Positions 34,476 through 49,400 of a stretch of DNA of 64,000 bases are shown here, piece by piece (within the stretch, counting starts at the first letter, position 1; the number at the start of each line of letters is the position of its first letter). The position numbers and the translations under genes are program-made. Source of the stretch: Wyeomyia smithii (lineage: Eukaryota > Arthropoda > Insecta > Diptera > Culicidae); the NCBI RefSeq assembly GCF_029784165.1, contig NC_073696.1, forward strand, positions 3,472,001 to 3,536,000, written 5' to 3'. The notes beneath the pieces are model-generated. The model searched no databases. It saw only the letters and a program-made list of their open reading frames with translations, and was not told where the DNA came from.

Positions 34476-37400
34476 GTAGGAACAAACCCGAGCCCCGATT
34501 AAAACAAACCATTTACATGGTCATTACCATAGTCTCCCTCCTCATCCTACGTTCCATTCTGAACTATCAACCCTGTTGACGATGCCCACACAAACCTAAA
34601 CCATTATTGTGGGGCATCCAACACATCACTAATTTGCAAAACCGCTTAGTCAATTCTTTCTCTCTCACTTCTGTAGAGGTGTGAACAGGATGACCGACTC
34701 TTTAGACTTCTAAAAAAAATGTTTCTTATTATTTAATTTTCCCAAATTAGTGAGAAAAAAACTAATTTTGCTATGCTTGTTCATCTGTTCAACAAACCAT
34801 ATTTTTCGGTCATCCTAACGAAAAGTCCCTCAACATTAACTCATTCTCATCCTAGCGTCGATTGTGCCATGTACGTATCGATAAACAAAACCACGATGGT
34901 CAACCACATACAGATACTGGGGGAGGCGGGACCCCAGAACAGAGTGAAAATTGCAGGATGTTTTAAATGCACCAGCTTGCAAACATCACTGTTTGGGATT
35001 CCATTATACTTAATGGTATGCTGTGCTTGCAGGCATGACTAAGTGGAAAATTGTCGACCACATGGCGATAATGGCTGTGCAGGACTTACAGCTGACGGAG
35101 CTCCGGTCAATGTCGTTGGAAACGAAAAAAAAACCGTGGTGAAGCGAAACGTTACACAATTGCAAAAATCGGACAGATAGTAATAGTGGTTTTAACACGG
35201 GTTCCTATTCGAGACACGTTGACACTTGTGATTGACATCGGATTGGGTCTGGCTCGAAGGCTAATCTTAAAAGTTCAATTTATTTTATTTTGACGGGAAA
35301 CGAAACGAAGTGTTCCGAAGTGCGTAACGCTCTCGGTATTCAGAAAAGTCCAATTAATTTTGATAGCAAAATTGATCTTGATGGAAATCACAGCGTGACG
35401 ATTGTCTACTGGTAGTATTATGAGGTACGCTCTCTCACAAATAGGACTTTTTTTTTCGTACAGGCAGAGCAATTGAAGCAAAAAAAAATATCTCAAAGCC
35501 GTACAACGTGAATCAAAATTAGAGCATGAGCGGAAATTGGAAAAAAAAACTATCGCCAGGATGAACGAACTTCTAATTTATTTTTTCTTATTCACACATT
35601 ACCAATACACAATCTTTCAGTGGTAAATTCAATCAAAAGTTAATTAAAAAAAATCAACAACATAGAAACTCTGAATTCGCTTTTCACGCGTCTTTTTTTC
35701 TTCCAAATTTCTATGAATATTTTAATATTTATTTTCAACCCGAAATTCTTTAGCAGTTCACATGTTTTTCTATTTGCTGAGAATATTTACCAAAAATTCA
35801 TACACCAGCTTCGACTGTACGATGTTATGGTTATGAGTTCGAGCAAATCGGAAAATTTATAGCAGATTTTTCCAGGTCGATGCTAGCGGCAGTTGTTAGT
35901 ATCAGAATATATCGAACACCAAGTACTTGCTACGAGAACACAGACGGAAATTAAGTTAAGCGAGTCGGAAAGGAGGCCGACTCGAACGAGTCGGCAATAA
36001 ACATTATCCAGCTTTTCTCCGGCTCCCAACACAAGAGCTTCACACTGGAACATATTGTGGCCATAATCAAAACCAACTGCTGTGGCTATATACGATGCCG
36101 GCCTATTCATCAAGTTCATAGGGAGCGATGTTATCACGAAATGTTATCTGACAAGTTTAAACGCCGGTTTGATAAATCGCTTTGGGTGAATGAAGTTTCT
36201 GATTTCAGGTCAAGTGCGGCTAACCGTGAGCGCAAAAGGTCATTTTCCTTACCCTCAACGTCTCAACGATTGCCACCAGCTGCCTCCATCTTGAGCCAGC
36301 AGCTGCTATTATTGACACACACATATTTCAAAGGATCAATTCGTGGTTTTGTTGTTTTTCGAACTTTTCTTGAGAGCCTATCACTCCTTTGCTTAGTAGA
36401 AATAGTTTAGTATAATGTATACAAAACATTATTCATTTTTCATCTCATATATTGTTTATCTTCTTCTCATCTTTCTTATCTATTTAACTGGAACTATCTT
36501 CACTTTCGTAAACGTGTACTACAAATCTGTTATTTTGTGCTACGCATCGTTGTGAACAATCGAATCTGCAATCTACTGACATACAAACATCCTACTTTGC
36601 TTCTTCGTGTCTAAAACTGCTGCTTATGTTCATCCGTGCTCTCGGTGTGCCATCTACTCTACTATCTGTCAACCATCAATTCGAACAAATAACAGCAGCA
36701 ACTACAACGCTAGTAGTAATAGTAGTACTACAGATTCAACTGCTGCTGTTACTACTGCTACTCCTACCACTACTACTACAACTTCTATCCCTACCACTAA
36801 CGCTACCGGTACTAGCAGCAGTGACGGCGGTAAAAGTCCCGGCACAGCTAGTGTGCCCGGAAAGATAACTGATAGCGTCACCAGTAATAGTACGCAACGA
36901 AGTTCCTCGCTCTCACCACCTTCGTCTCATCTCTGTAGCAATCAAACGCAAGCGGACTGGTCCCGGGAACGACAACGGATGGAATTCTACGCGACATACG
37001 ACGTGATGACTGGCGTCCGGATAGCGGCTACCCTAGGTGGCTTCTTCGGCCTGATGGTGTTCCTTGTGATCTACAAAAGTCGAAGTCGGTCGACGGCGAA
37101 AGCACTGAAGGTAGGTTTCTGGGCAACGGTTGATAAGCAATTGACTATTGAACCACAAAACTATTCTAAAGTTGGTCGAAATCTAGTTTGTTTTCAGTAT
37201 GAACTGTGATTATTTAAACTTTACACTTTGACGCGCTTGATATATTAAATCGGTAATGAAAACAAATTTATCATATACGGAGAGACATAAAATCAACGAT
37301 GAAAAGCTTTTCTCGTGTGAACGTTTCCGGTGAATCGATTGGGAGTGGTTTCATTCACCGCACGGATATGACAACATTATAAAGTAGTGAAATCGGTTTT

Positions 37401-40400
37401 ATTTGATGATCTGAAACAAGTTGCGCATATAGTTTTGTCGTACATGTTGAAATGATGGAAGCATAAACTGAATGCTTCATAGAAGTAACACAGATTTATG
37501 AAAAAGGTTGGAAGAAATATTTAGTTTGCATTTAAATGCAAAGACTCGTGGAAGTAAAAAATCAATAGTCCTTGTCCCAAGAAGGTTGACACGAAAGGAG
37601 ATGATTCACTGACACAGAGAAAGAGGATGTCACCTTTGACGTCTATACATAACGTGTACGAGATTAAAATTCGACATTGTAAATTACTATTTATTTTCAC
37701 TGCCAAGCAGGATAAAAATAATAATAACTGGCAGATCACAAATTGGTTTTCTATTTTGTCCATCCGACGATATACAGATGGGTGCAATTTATTATGTGGT
37801 TTAACAATTATTACCATTCAAAATCTGATGTAAGATTTGCAACAAGTTTAAAGACATAGACCTACGTCAACCAGGTGCAGAAGAATGAAAAGTATATTTT
37901 GCACGAACACGATAAATTCATGAACAATTATTGAAACTTGAAATTGTTCTGCAATGTTGCAGCAAGTGCAAGTTAGTTTATATTTTGTGATTCAATGGCA
38001 GTAGAAATCTCACCCACATACAGCAACCTAATATTCATTGAGTCATACTGAGTAAACCACATGGGAAAACTTCCAAAACCGAGTACTTTCAATTCAACGA
38101 ACAGGTTGTGTGATGTGATAGAACATTGCTGTACAGAATTGTGTTGTCTTTTTGCATAAACGTTTCATCGAGCTTTAAAAGCTCATGTACAAATATACAA
38201 AAACCAATCACAAACACAAATCTTCGTTCAACACAACCGGGATTACATACCTGCGTGCCTTTTCGATGATTTTTCTTGTTCCTTATTAGCAATATGCTAA
38301 CCATGAATATTTTGAGTAACTACGCTTGTACGCCAATCATGGCGTGGCGGTGAAGTAGACAACATGTGTGCTTCGGTAGCGACGGCGTGACACTGTTGGT
38401 CTTATTGGTATATTTCGCAAAATACGTACTTGCGTCACTTTTCCTAACCTAGAATGTCATCACAACCGATAATATGAAACGATTACAGCGATTAGTACAT
38501 AAGCTGGGACGCCTTTGGCCTACTAATGAAAGCACCACAATTGTTGTAGGAGAGCTTTTTCATTCGACCTAGTCTCCATCTAAAGCAAAGCACTCATTGT
38601 AGCGGTCCTCAAGCATTTCAATGCCAGTTTGTTAGTGCTGCGCCCATGAATCCTGAGTGAGAATTCCGAAGACATCTATAACTCGGTGACGGATTCGTCA
38701 GAGGAATTGTTTCAGCGATGCGAACAAAATCTGTTCGAATCGCATATGGACAAATTTTTCATTGCTTTCTCAAGAATGCAAGAAACTTTTAGGTTTCATT
38801 CTGAAAAATCTTTCAGATTCGCATCCACGCCTCTGTTAACGATCTGATTTGTACTGGAAGCAGGATATGGGTTTTTTTTTTTTCAAAATAGGTAATTATT
38901 GTGGTTCTACATCTAGTGATTTTAAAATTTCACCGTAGAACCTTAGACTTTTTTTACCTTTTTTTATTTTTTATTTGTGGAAAGCAGTCCGACAGCTTTC
39001 GTCTGCAGAGCCACAGTAGCTGGACGAAACTCAGATTTGCGTTTCTGAGAAGACGGCGGATCTGATTGAGGAAATATAGATTCCAACGTAGTTATCTCTT
39101 CTCAAAGTCTTTTACTTTCTGTTAATTTTGTTCTGAAAGTATACAAAACCTATGACTGGAAATAATATATATACCAAACACTCCTGTAACCGATGGTTAA
39201 CGAATGAATTTTTTATTGAGAAAGATTATAATTTAGCAAAACTAGATTCACTTATATACTTGATTGGTTTCCTTTGAGCTAAACCTGAAATGATATGATT
39301 CAGAGACTAAAAATAAAAAGCTATATCAGCAAAATAAATTAAACACTGCAACTGTGCGTGCATGGACCCTGCATCAAACTAAAGCTGCTTCAACTTCTTG
39401 AAATTCGAACGGAAAATCTTTGAACAAGCAAACCGAATTATTAACTTCAAAAATTAATACTAACGAGGACTGACGTTCCGGTAACAATAAATTCGACGAA
39501 TACAGAAGTTTCGCATATGTTTCCGAGGATTTCTCATACTGAAATCGTTGGCGTCCTCGATAATGAACCCTGAAAAAAGAATCATCAATACTGCCCTGTC
39601 TATGGGACATCATTACCATTCTCAAACCGGCATAAAAACCCATTGCTTGAGATGAACTATGAAATTTCTCCTTGTGAAACCTAAAAAGGCACCCGGGTAT
39701 CCCATCGAGCACATAACGGTTAAAGTGAAGGGTTCACGTAAAAGTTGGGCTGTGCGTAACCACATCAATATTGCGTCTTTTTAGAGCATCTTTTGTACTG
39801 TTTCGGAACCAGTACAACGAATGTGTGTCGTTCATTACGCGTTTGGTGCTCTAGCGAATGTTCAATGTATTGGACGGCTCAAAATCAAAATACTTTTGAA
39901 GTATTAACCGGTGCTAGTATTGCCATGGTGATTTATACTGGTATTGGTAATATTTTTCAGAATGCTATAATCAATACTGATGATCTTGGTGCAGACTAGG
40001 TTAATGCAAATATGAACTGATCGATTCACTATCATGAATCCGGTCATTCAAAAACATCATCGAAACAACGACAATTAAAGACATTGGATTTGTTTAAAAC
40101 ATTTTGCATTTAACGACGACTCATTCGGTTGCAGGTTACTGGCACCAACGTCAGTAAATTCTGTTGCAACAAGGCTCGCTATTGGCTGTTTCGGTTGGTG
40201 ACGGTGATTAGGGATGCACGATCCTTTGATACGAACCGACTCGCGAAAGTTACCAGCAGTTTTTTGAGCGATCCAAAACCGATTGTTTGCCCAAAACCGA
40301 AGTCTATCGAAACACCACGATTTTGTGTGTATTATACATATTCTGATTTCGATCTCCGTCATTGTATTCATTGCGCAACTGTTGCGTTATCCTTTTGACA

Positions 40401-43400
40401 CATTTGTTGTGCAAAGCCAGAGCATTCAGTGTGCGTTTTTGAGAGGACACATCGGTTGATGTATGCTTGAACTTTTGCGTGTTCCATATCCGAAAAATTC
40501 TCATTCAAGAATTATATTCCCATAGCTAGGGCAGTTTGGAAATCCTTCTCGACAACGCCGACGATAACAGAGTGGCTAGCCCTAAAAAGTCTTATGTATT
40601 TAATGTATTCGTCCGGGCGTTTCTAATTCTGAGAATCCTTTAAAGTAAAAACTTTCGAATCCGACGGATTCTCATTTAAGAATGCTGGTCTCATAGGCAG
40701 TCCTGAGGATTCATTTTCAGGATTCCTTATAGAGGATGCCCACGATTTCAATGTGAGGATTCCCAGAGGTTCTATGCAAAATTTATGTGCTCGGACGTCG
40801 AGTGCTTCAAAACAGCATTTTCTCTCTTTTTAACCTAACTATGTTATTTGAGTGAAGTCGTTATTGAAAATAGTTTGAATAAACTTTAAACTGTGTTTGT
40901 TTCAACATATCAATGGTAGAAGCGGAATGTTTCAATGGAACAAATGGTTAATTCACTTAATTAAGTTATTCGTAATCATCCACTTTCTCTGCAACTTTAG
41001 CCAAAATTGCCCTAGAATTGATAATGGACTGGATGGTTTTGGTTCTGGAATTTCTGTTACGTTTGGATGTAGTGCTTCAAGGACAGCTTCATGAAAAGTT
41101 GGCACAGGTTCTCCATTATTGATTAGAAAATAATATTGAATAGATATTGACAACATGCTTTACACACTTAAATGGCAATCGAGTCGGCTTCTTCTTGTAT
41201 TAATACGAAAAGTCTTCTCCAAACAATCGCTTGTGTTGCCTTTAGCTTCGTAATTTCATTACGGGCATAAATCTAATTAGCTTGCATAAAACAGTAACAA
41301 ACATACACTTACCACTTATTTCAACCTCCTGAGGATATAATTCATTGGTAAAATCATCATGTTTTAAGTCAGTATTACTACTGTAACTTGAATTTCTTTC
41401 TAAAATTGTGGAATGTTGTGTCACCCACACAAATGACTAACGTTTTTCATTTACGTGTTCAATCAGATAGACCATGTACATTTTTCTCATTTGTTGGTAA
41501 AGTATACTTTTTTGTCTAACGGGCAAAGAAGCATTCCGATAAGTTGCCTGATAGTGTTGAAATTCATTTATGTTGACTTCAAACCGATGCTGTAAATTCC
41601 GATAATTTCAACTTTTTTCTGCTTAACACATGGTTCACTTTGTCTGCACACTATAAGGCATGATATCAGGTCATGTTAGTGACAGCAATAAACGGTCCAC
41701 AAAAACACATTCTAAAACCACGGCAGTGCGTGAAACTTTACAGCCTCCGATGGAAGATGAGTGAAAGAGTTCTCTGATACAAAGAAATCCGGAAAAACGC
41801 TTGAAAATTCTTCCGTTCGTTCGCTTTTATCAATAGCTGACCGAAGGCAGTCTCCTTGAAAATAAACACTTGGTCCATTCTGACTGAACACTGTAATCGC
41901 TTTTCATTGATCATGCAGACAAAAATCATGCTGTTAGCTGTTATTTCTGCTGTTTCAAAGATAAATAAAATCTGATTGTTGTGTGATGTAGCTTAAGAAA
42001 ATCTTTATCCAATACTATCGTTAACTTGTTTTGCCTTTCTCCTAGAAAGGTATAGCAATCACTGGAAAAACCGAAGGTATAAGAGTGGTCCCAATGGCCG
42101 AATGTCATATACCACTCGACTTCTTTCGACGAACTGAGCATTTTCTGTATGTATGTATGTATGTGTGTGTGTATGTGTGTATGTGTGTATGTGTGTGTGT
42201 ATGTGCAACTTTTTTTTCTCACTCACTCTTCTCAGAGATGGCTAGACCGATTTCCATAAAATTAATTGCAAATGAAAGGTCTAGTTGCGCCATAGGTTGC
42301 TATTGAATTTCATTGTAATCGGATTTTTAGTTTAGAGGTTATGTATCAAAATGTAAAAATCACGAAACATCAATATCTCAGAAACCACACAACCGATTTC
42401 AATAAAACTGGTTTCAAAAGATTGGGCTGTCCCCAGAACCCTTAACTTTTGAATTTCGTTATGATTAAACATATGGTTCAAAAGTTATGTAAAGAAAAGT
42501 CATCCTGAGGTTGTTTAAACTCACTCATTTTTCTCAGTGATGGCTGAACCGATTTTCACAAAACTAGTGTCAAATGAAAGGTCTAGTTGCCCCATATGTT
42601 GCTATTGAATTTCATTGCAATCCGATTGTAAGTGTGTCCGTTGTTCATCAAAATGTGAAAGCACATAATGAAAGTAAACATATTGACTTTCTCCTAACGA
42701 TCACTGGCTAATTAAAAGGTAGAAAAATGATTGAAATGGCCGAATGTCATATACTACTCAACTCAGTTCGACGAATCGAGCATTTTCTGCATATATGCAT
42801 GTATTGGTGTATATGTTTGTGTGTGGGTGTGTACGTGTGTATGTGCACCTTTCTTTCGCACTCACTTTTCTCAGAGATGGTCTGACCGATTCTTTCTATC
42901 TTGGTGTCAAATGAAGGGTCTATTTGCCGCTTAGGTTGCTATTGAATTTCATTGTAATCAAACTTTTAGTTTTAGCGTTGCGTCAGAATGTGAAAAACGC
43001 TCTTATATCTCTAGCTATGAAGAAGCTATGAACATAGTTGAATTCAAATAAATGGGCTTTCGAACCCTTAAACAATGAATTTCATAATGTTTAAACACGT
43101 GGTTTGAAAGTTATAGAAAGAAACGAAACCCGCAGACTGTTTAAAACTATAGCTACGATCAAAATATGTGGTCTCAACATCATTCAAATTAAAAGTCATT
43201 TCTATCATTTCACTTTTTGCCTTTCTCCTAGAAAGGTATAGCAATCACTGCCAAAACTAAAAGTATAAAAGTGCTCAAAAGGGCCGAATGTCGTATACCA
43301 CTCAACTCAGTTCGACGAGCTGAGCATTTTCTGCATGTGTGTGTAACGCTCTCCCAATCTCACTCGATTTTCTCAGAGATGGCTGAATCGATCAATTGCA

Positions 43401-46400
43401 AATGAAAGGTCTACTTGCCCTATAAGACCCTATTCAATTTTATTGTAATCTGATTTCAAGTTTAGAGGTTATGTATCAAAATGTAAAAATCACGAAACAT
43501 CAATATCTCAGAAACTACACAACCGATTTGAACAAAATTGGTTTCAAATTAACGGTCTACCTAAAAACCCTCAACTTTTGAATTTTATGAAGATTGAATA
43601 TATGGTTCAGAAGTTACAGAAAGAAACGTGTTCTGGAGTTTAATCTCACTCATGTTTCTCAGAGATGGCTGGACCGATTTTCATAAAATCAGTGTCATAT
43701 AGAAGGTCTAGTTGCTCCATAAGACCCTAATGATTTTTTTTGCGAACGGATTATTACTTTTCCTGTTATGTTTAAAAATGTGAAATCCAGCTATGAAAAG
43801 AAACATATTCTGATGACTACTTGGGCTCACTCACTTTTCTCAGAGATGGTTGACCCGATTTCCACAGAATTAGTATCAAATGAAAGGTCTTGCTGCCTCA
43901 TAACACCCTGTTGAATATTGCTGTAATCGGAATGTAACTTCGTCTGTAATGTATCGAAATGTGAAAATCACCAAACTTCATTATCTCAGAAACTACACAA
44001 CAGATTTTATAAACAACGAAAGTCTATTATCTCAAGTATTACACGACTTATTTGAACATAACTAGTGTCATACAAACGAGTCATCTTCAAACTTACAAAT
44101 AACAATTTTCATAAAAATTTTATATACTGTTCAAAAGTTTGGTAAAGAAAAGAAATTCAAAGACTATTCAACACTATAGCTGCTTTGATCAATATGTATG
44201 GCCTCAACATGATTTAAATGTGGTATCGTACTATTTGAACGTTCCCGGTATCGCTCGTGATTAAATTGTTCGAAATTAAGAGGCATTTCTTATATTTCGC
44301 TATTTCTGAAGCACTAACGTTATGTCAAATTTCATATTTTATACTTTAATTACAACATCAATATTTTAGAACCCAAAGAGTGAATATACCTTTTTGGATT
44401 TAAGCATTCATGTAAATCTATTTTTACAAATAATAAGTTTGAATGAGAAAGGCTGAGTCTGACCACTAGGTGGATTAATTTAGGTTTTTTTTTCAATTTT
44501 GCGACTTGGTCCGGTCTGACTTAACACCGACCAGTTCATAGCGTAATTCGTTCAATTTATCTGCCGAATCGCGAGTAAAATGTGTGGGAACGTTATCTTA
44601 GTCAACAAACGCTTATTTCCTCGACTGGACTCAGAAGTGTTGTGGTGGATCCATGTTGCATACATTGTATACATCAATGCTAGATTCTCCGTTAAAAATG
44701 CGACATCCATCACATCCATAAATAATCTGACCAACGCTTTTCTTTTAGCCCTGCCTATGGTTTAAGCCAGCTCGCCTAATTTCACTATGCAGTGTTTTTT
44801 TATCTTTTGTAGAAAACTGAACTACTGCGACCATTATTTGATCTATTGTGATATGCCCCAACTTACTCTGAATTCGTACGCGTAAGCTCATCTCTATTTG
44901 GCGAGTTGATGTCCATGCTACATTGCACATTTATCTCAGTCAGGCAACGCATTCCTTATTAAGTTTATTACCCCACCAGGACTTAGGTTCAAATATCAGC
45001 AGGTTCTATGTGTCCCTTACAGAAGATAAGCATTCTACATTCTAATGTGACGTGTATCATCAAGCTTGCTTAGCTTCTTGAGACCTGTGACTACTCTTAG
45101 GTCTTTCTCATTAAGCCCTAGAAGCGGCTCTTCTCACGATTTGGCTCTATGAACCTTTTTGATTGTTGTAATTCGTTTATGACATCCCAGTTGGCTTTGA
45201 TCGTCACTTTTTCCCATTTACCGAGTTCAGCTTTTAAAGTGGCGAGACGCCACAGAAAGATTCTGGACTAACAGAGGTAATGGATAACCCTTGTCAGCCT
45301 TTTCATTCCCTTTGATTCCACAGTATCTAATGATCCAGTATAAATTATTCTGTTTTTTTTTAATTTAACATTTATTTATTCATTTCATCTGACATCATGG
45401 TCCTAATAAAATATTCTTAAAATTATTCGTGTTGCCTCTGCCTAGAATAATTAACGTTACCTAAAACTAAAATAAGTTGTCGTGGTCGCAGTACTCGTTT
45501 AGAGGCATAAGATACCATGCGCTCTAGAAGGTTGGAACTATCGATTTCCCCACGCAAAATTTTCGCACCAGAAACAGCTTGATTGATGTCTCGACGAGTC
45601 TCAAGCGGCTCTATTCCTAGCAGGGCATATCGATACTACACCACGAAAGTCTTCCCAACGCACGACGTATAAACTTGTGCTGGATGGATTCGTTTCTAGA
45701 TTTCTACACAGTTTCATATGGTGACCAATCGACCGATGCAAAATCGAGTATTGATCGAACTAGGGAGCAATAAATGACACGTAAGCAGGTTGGATCACTG
45801 AAGTCGTTTGCCATTTTCTAAACAAATCCTAGCTGACGATTGGCTTTGTCGGTGATAGTAGAACAATGTTGATAGTCTGGCATCGCGCCAAGATCTTTGA
45901 CTTCATCACATCGTTCAAGCACCAGATCATCTATGACGTAGTTGTAAAGATGGTGATATGGAATCACGCAACACTTCGATACATTCAATTTCAGGAAGTT
46001 TAATTTGCACCAATGAACGAAGTTATCAAGAGCTTTTTCTTAGCCAGCTGTCGGAGGAATAGGATGAGGATCACACTAGTGTTAGAAGATTCGAAGCTCT
46101 AAGTGCTTCCTGAAAACCGCAGAAAGTTCTAATATTTACGAGTCGGTAATTTTATTTTAGGCATGTTTTCGCGCATTTTACTATCGCGTATATTCCCATC
46201 TGGAATACTGTGTGGCCAGTGTCCCATAGGAAAGGATTTATCGATTCTTGAGCCTGTGAATCCCGCTTACGCAATCTCCTCCCTTTGGAGAAGCCCACCG
46301 ATTCAGCATTTTTTCCGTCTCTAGTTAAGTCATCTAATAAAGCGAAAGAAGGTGAAGTATTGCATCTAAGGCTTTCGATGAAGTTCTACTTATAGCTCAC

Positions 46401-49400
46401 CAAATAAATGTTCAGGCCAATCTTTGGGTTTTTCAGGCGTTTTGAGCCACTACACTAACGAGACGTAGTTAACTCTAGGTCCGATTATCGTTATGTACAC
46501 TATATGAATCATGTAGAGTTTGAGAGTACAGCTTTTTCCAATGGCTCTGCTGCACACCCATAGAACGCTTGTAACGTTGATAATTGTTTGTTCGATTTGA
46601 AGGTTCCAGTTTCTGGTCAAGCATGATTCACAAATATTTGGCTCCAGTGGAGCCTTAGTTTGGTGCCCTTCAGCCACAGTTTAGAAATAATGTATTTCCT
46701 TTTTCGTGTACAATGAAGATACAAATAGTGTGGAGAATAAAGCAAAACTTTGTAAAGCGGAATATTTTATATGCGACAAATCTTTTTGCAAAAAAAATCC
46801 ATGAGGAGAGTCGTAGAAACCTTTATAGTTTAAGTTATCCTTATATAGAGTGAATTTTTGTCGACTTTTTCAACTTCAAGTGCTATACTAGCGTACAAAC
46901 GCCATCTGTCAAAGTCAAACTTGTTCAGTATATTATGCTATTCCATCGTAGAAAGATTTACAAACGAGCAAAGATGGCGAATCATAGAAAATTTATTATC
47001 AAAAGTCGAACCCCACGAAAAATGGGTTCGCTTGTTATGGCCAATTTATGGTCGTCATAATCGACCTAGTAAAACCACAGTTAGAGGTGTTATCACCAAA
47101 TTTACATTGCCGGACATTCAACCACCCGACTCGCAACAGTTTGCTGTAGTTTATCAGCTGATTAAATCTTTGGGCAATTTTTCTTCAAAGACGACCTTGG
47201 ACAAAACGTTACCTTCAACGACGTACAATATGGATTCATGATAAGTGACTTTTTGTTGCCTGAATTGGGAGATCTAAGCTAGGTTGACATGTGGTTTCAA
47301 CAAGACGGCGGGACAGAATTTGGTATACAATTTATCTTTGGTTTCTACGTTTCTACCCTGAAAGTTGATCACGAGCGTTCGATTTAACGCTACGGGACTG
47401 TTTTTTGGATTAACAGTAAGCCATGCCAAACGAATTAAACGCTGTTTTATGCTTGCTTCATTACAGCAAATTTCGGTTAGAATTTGAATTCTTTGGTATA
47501 AAATTTAAAGGTAATTAATTGGCCTTTTAATGAAAAAAAATTGTACTTCAAATAACAATAACTATGCAAACTTTTTAAAGAAATCGTTTTGCCATTTTGG
47601 AAATTTCGAGACCTACAAGACTAGTTTTTTTTGTGGATTCCTCAAGAAACTTTACAAAAAAATTTCAAGGAGATATTTTTTTTCGTTTTGGAGATAGAAT
47701 TTTATCAATCTCCCACCATAACCACCATGTGTCTCCATTGAAATAGCTTTTGTCATGCAGTATCAAGACACAAATCATATTTTACTGTTCTGGAGGTTCA
47801 AAACCTAAGAGAAATCAATGTTTGATATGTTTGCATTGCAGTAGCTTTTTATAATGGAGACGCATGGCTGTTAAGGTGAACATTGAAGATTAAATAAATT
47901 CTATCTTAAAAAAATCACAGGAGGGTTGTGTGCAAAGCCACGACCGCAAGATTGAAGTAGAATACTTTTACACAGCTCTACTTACGCTGTACATTAACCT
48001 ACGGCCGGGCGAATCGGTTCGCGCCGCTTTTCGCGTTTAGCCTGGCAGAGGCCTTATGCACACGGCCAATACAATAGAAAGGTGTTTTTCATATTGAAAA
48101 TGAGACACGGCTTTACTGGAGTAAGCGTTGGCAAATGCATCAACCGCTAATACCGCCGTTATCGTGCGAAAGTCAGCCTCGTAGAGGCCAGAGACGTGGT
48201 GACCAACCACAGGGCAAGTGATTTGTTTAATTTGAAGGCAGCCACAGGCGCAACCCGCTGCTATCCTCTGTTACTGCTGAGTGCTGATATCTGCTGCTAC
48301 TGCTGTCAACGTTGTGGACGGTCCATCCAGCTCACCTTCCGACTAATGAATGTAGCTAGTTTTCCCAGAAACACTCTTTCATAGTCGAAGGGTGCTACGA
48401 AATAGGCCACGCCTTTCTGTTCAGTTTTACCATTTTGTAATGTTCTTCAGGCGAATTATACCACAATTCGCATTTGATTTTTGTATCCAGCGAATAAACA
48501 CCGATGGTGCTCTCACACAAGCAACGATTTATCCCTAACCGTATTGCGGCTTGTAACATCAAGCGATTACGTTTGCTCGCTGTTGCGTATTGCATCATGT
48601 TGCAACTTGGCAGCTGGGTGACGACGAAATTCTGTTCATGCTGATTGATTGAATCGACTCCATATTAACTCTGCATAGTCGAACTAACTGCTTTTGTGAA
48701 TGCGTTCTAACAGGGCAGTTTGTTATTCAAAATCGGTTATGCTGATCACAGCCTTTGCGCTGCCCCAACAGTGAGGGGTTAGCTCAATAAAGTAAAAATT
48801 TGACAACTACAATAGAATTTGATTGCATCCCGCACAGAATGTCTGCTTGTGTTGATGCCAGAAAATTATTAACCTTCAATTATTTTTATATTTGCCTTGA
48901 AAAAAAGCATTTTGCGGTTCAATATCGGTTGCTAATTACAACCTTTGAGCTGCCCTAACATTGGGGGAATTAAGATACACGGACAACATGCACTGTGGAA
49001 GCTATTTCACATTCAGTAAATTAGACGGGTGCGACAGATTTAAATTGCTAGGATGCAACACAGAATGCTTGCTTGCGTTGACAAAAATCATTAACTTTCA
49101 ATGACTTGTTTATTTGCCTTGAAAAAGGCATTTTGATTTCCAAAATTGGATTTCCTGATGGCAATCTTCTGGCTGCCCCAACACGGGGGAAATAATGGCT
49201 GTCTGGCGACACACGCTGAGAAAAACCGCGCTGCTCCTGAGACGTGGTGACCAACCACAGAGCTAGTGCTGCTGCTAAGGAAGGACGACTGCTGCTGTCG
49301 CTTTCTAGAACTATTTTGAGCGGCTCCGGCTGAAACAGGCTCTTATATAGGCCAAATAGCATGTTTTCAATTGCAAGGTATATGATCCTGTCGACCGTGC

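Noticed and set aside
36626..36868. A plus-strand frame giving a poly-leucine, membrane-like product inside exon 2
   Set aside because: It is the second-frame reading of ACT/GCT triplet repeats that encode Thr/Ser/Ala in the real exon frame; exon 2 splice phases support only the other frame.
39374..39712. 112-codon minus-strand frame in intron 2
   Set aside because: No family resemblance; it lies in an intron with many chance frames.
42146..42205. Frames encoding Tyr/Val/Cys and Tyr/Thr/His repeats
   Set aside because: They are translations of the TATG/TG microsatellite, not genes.
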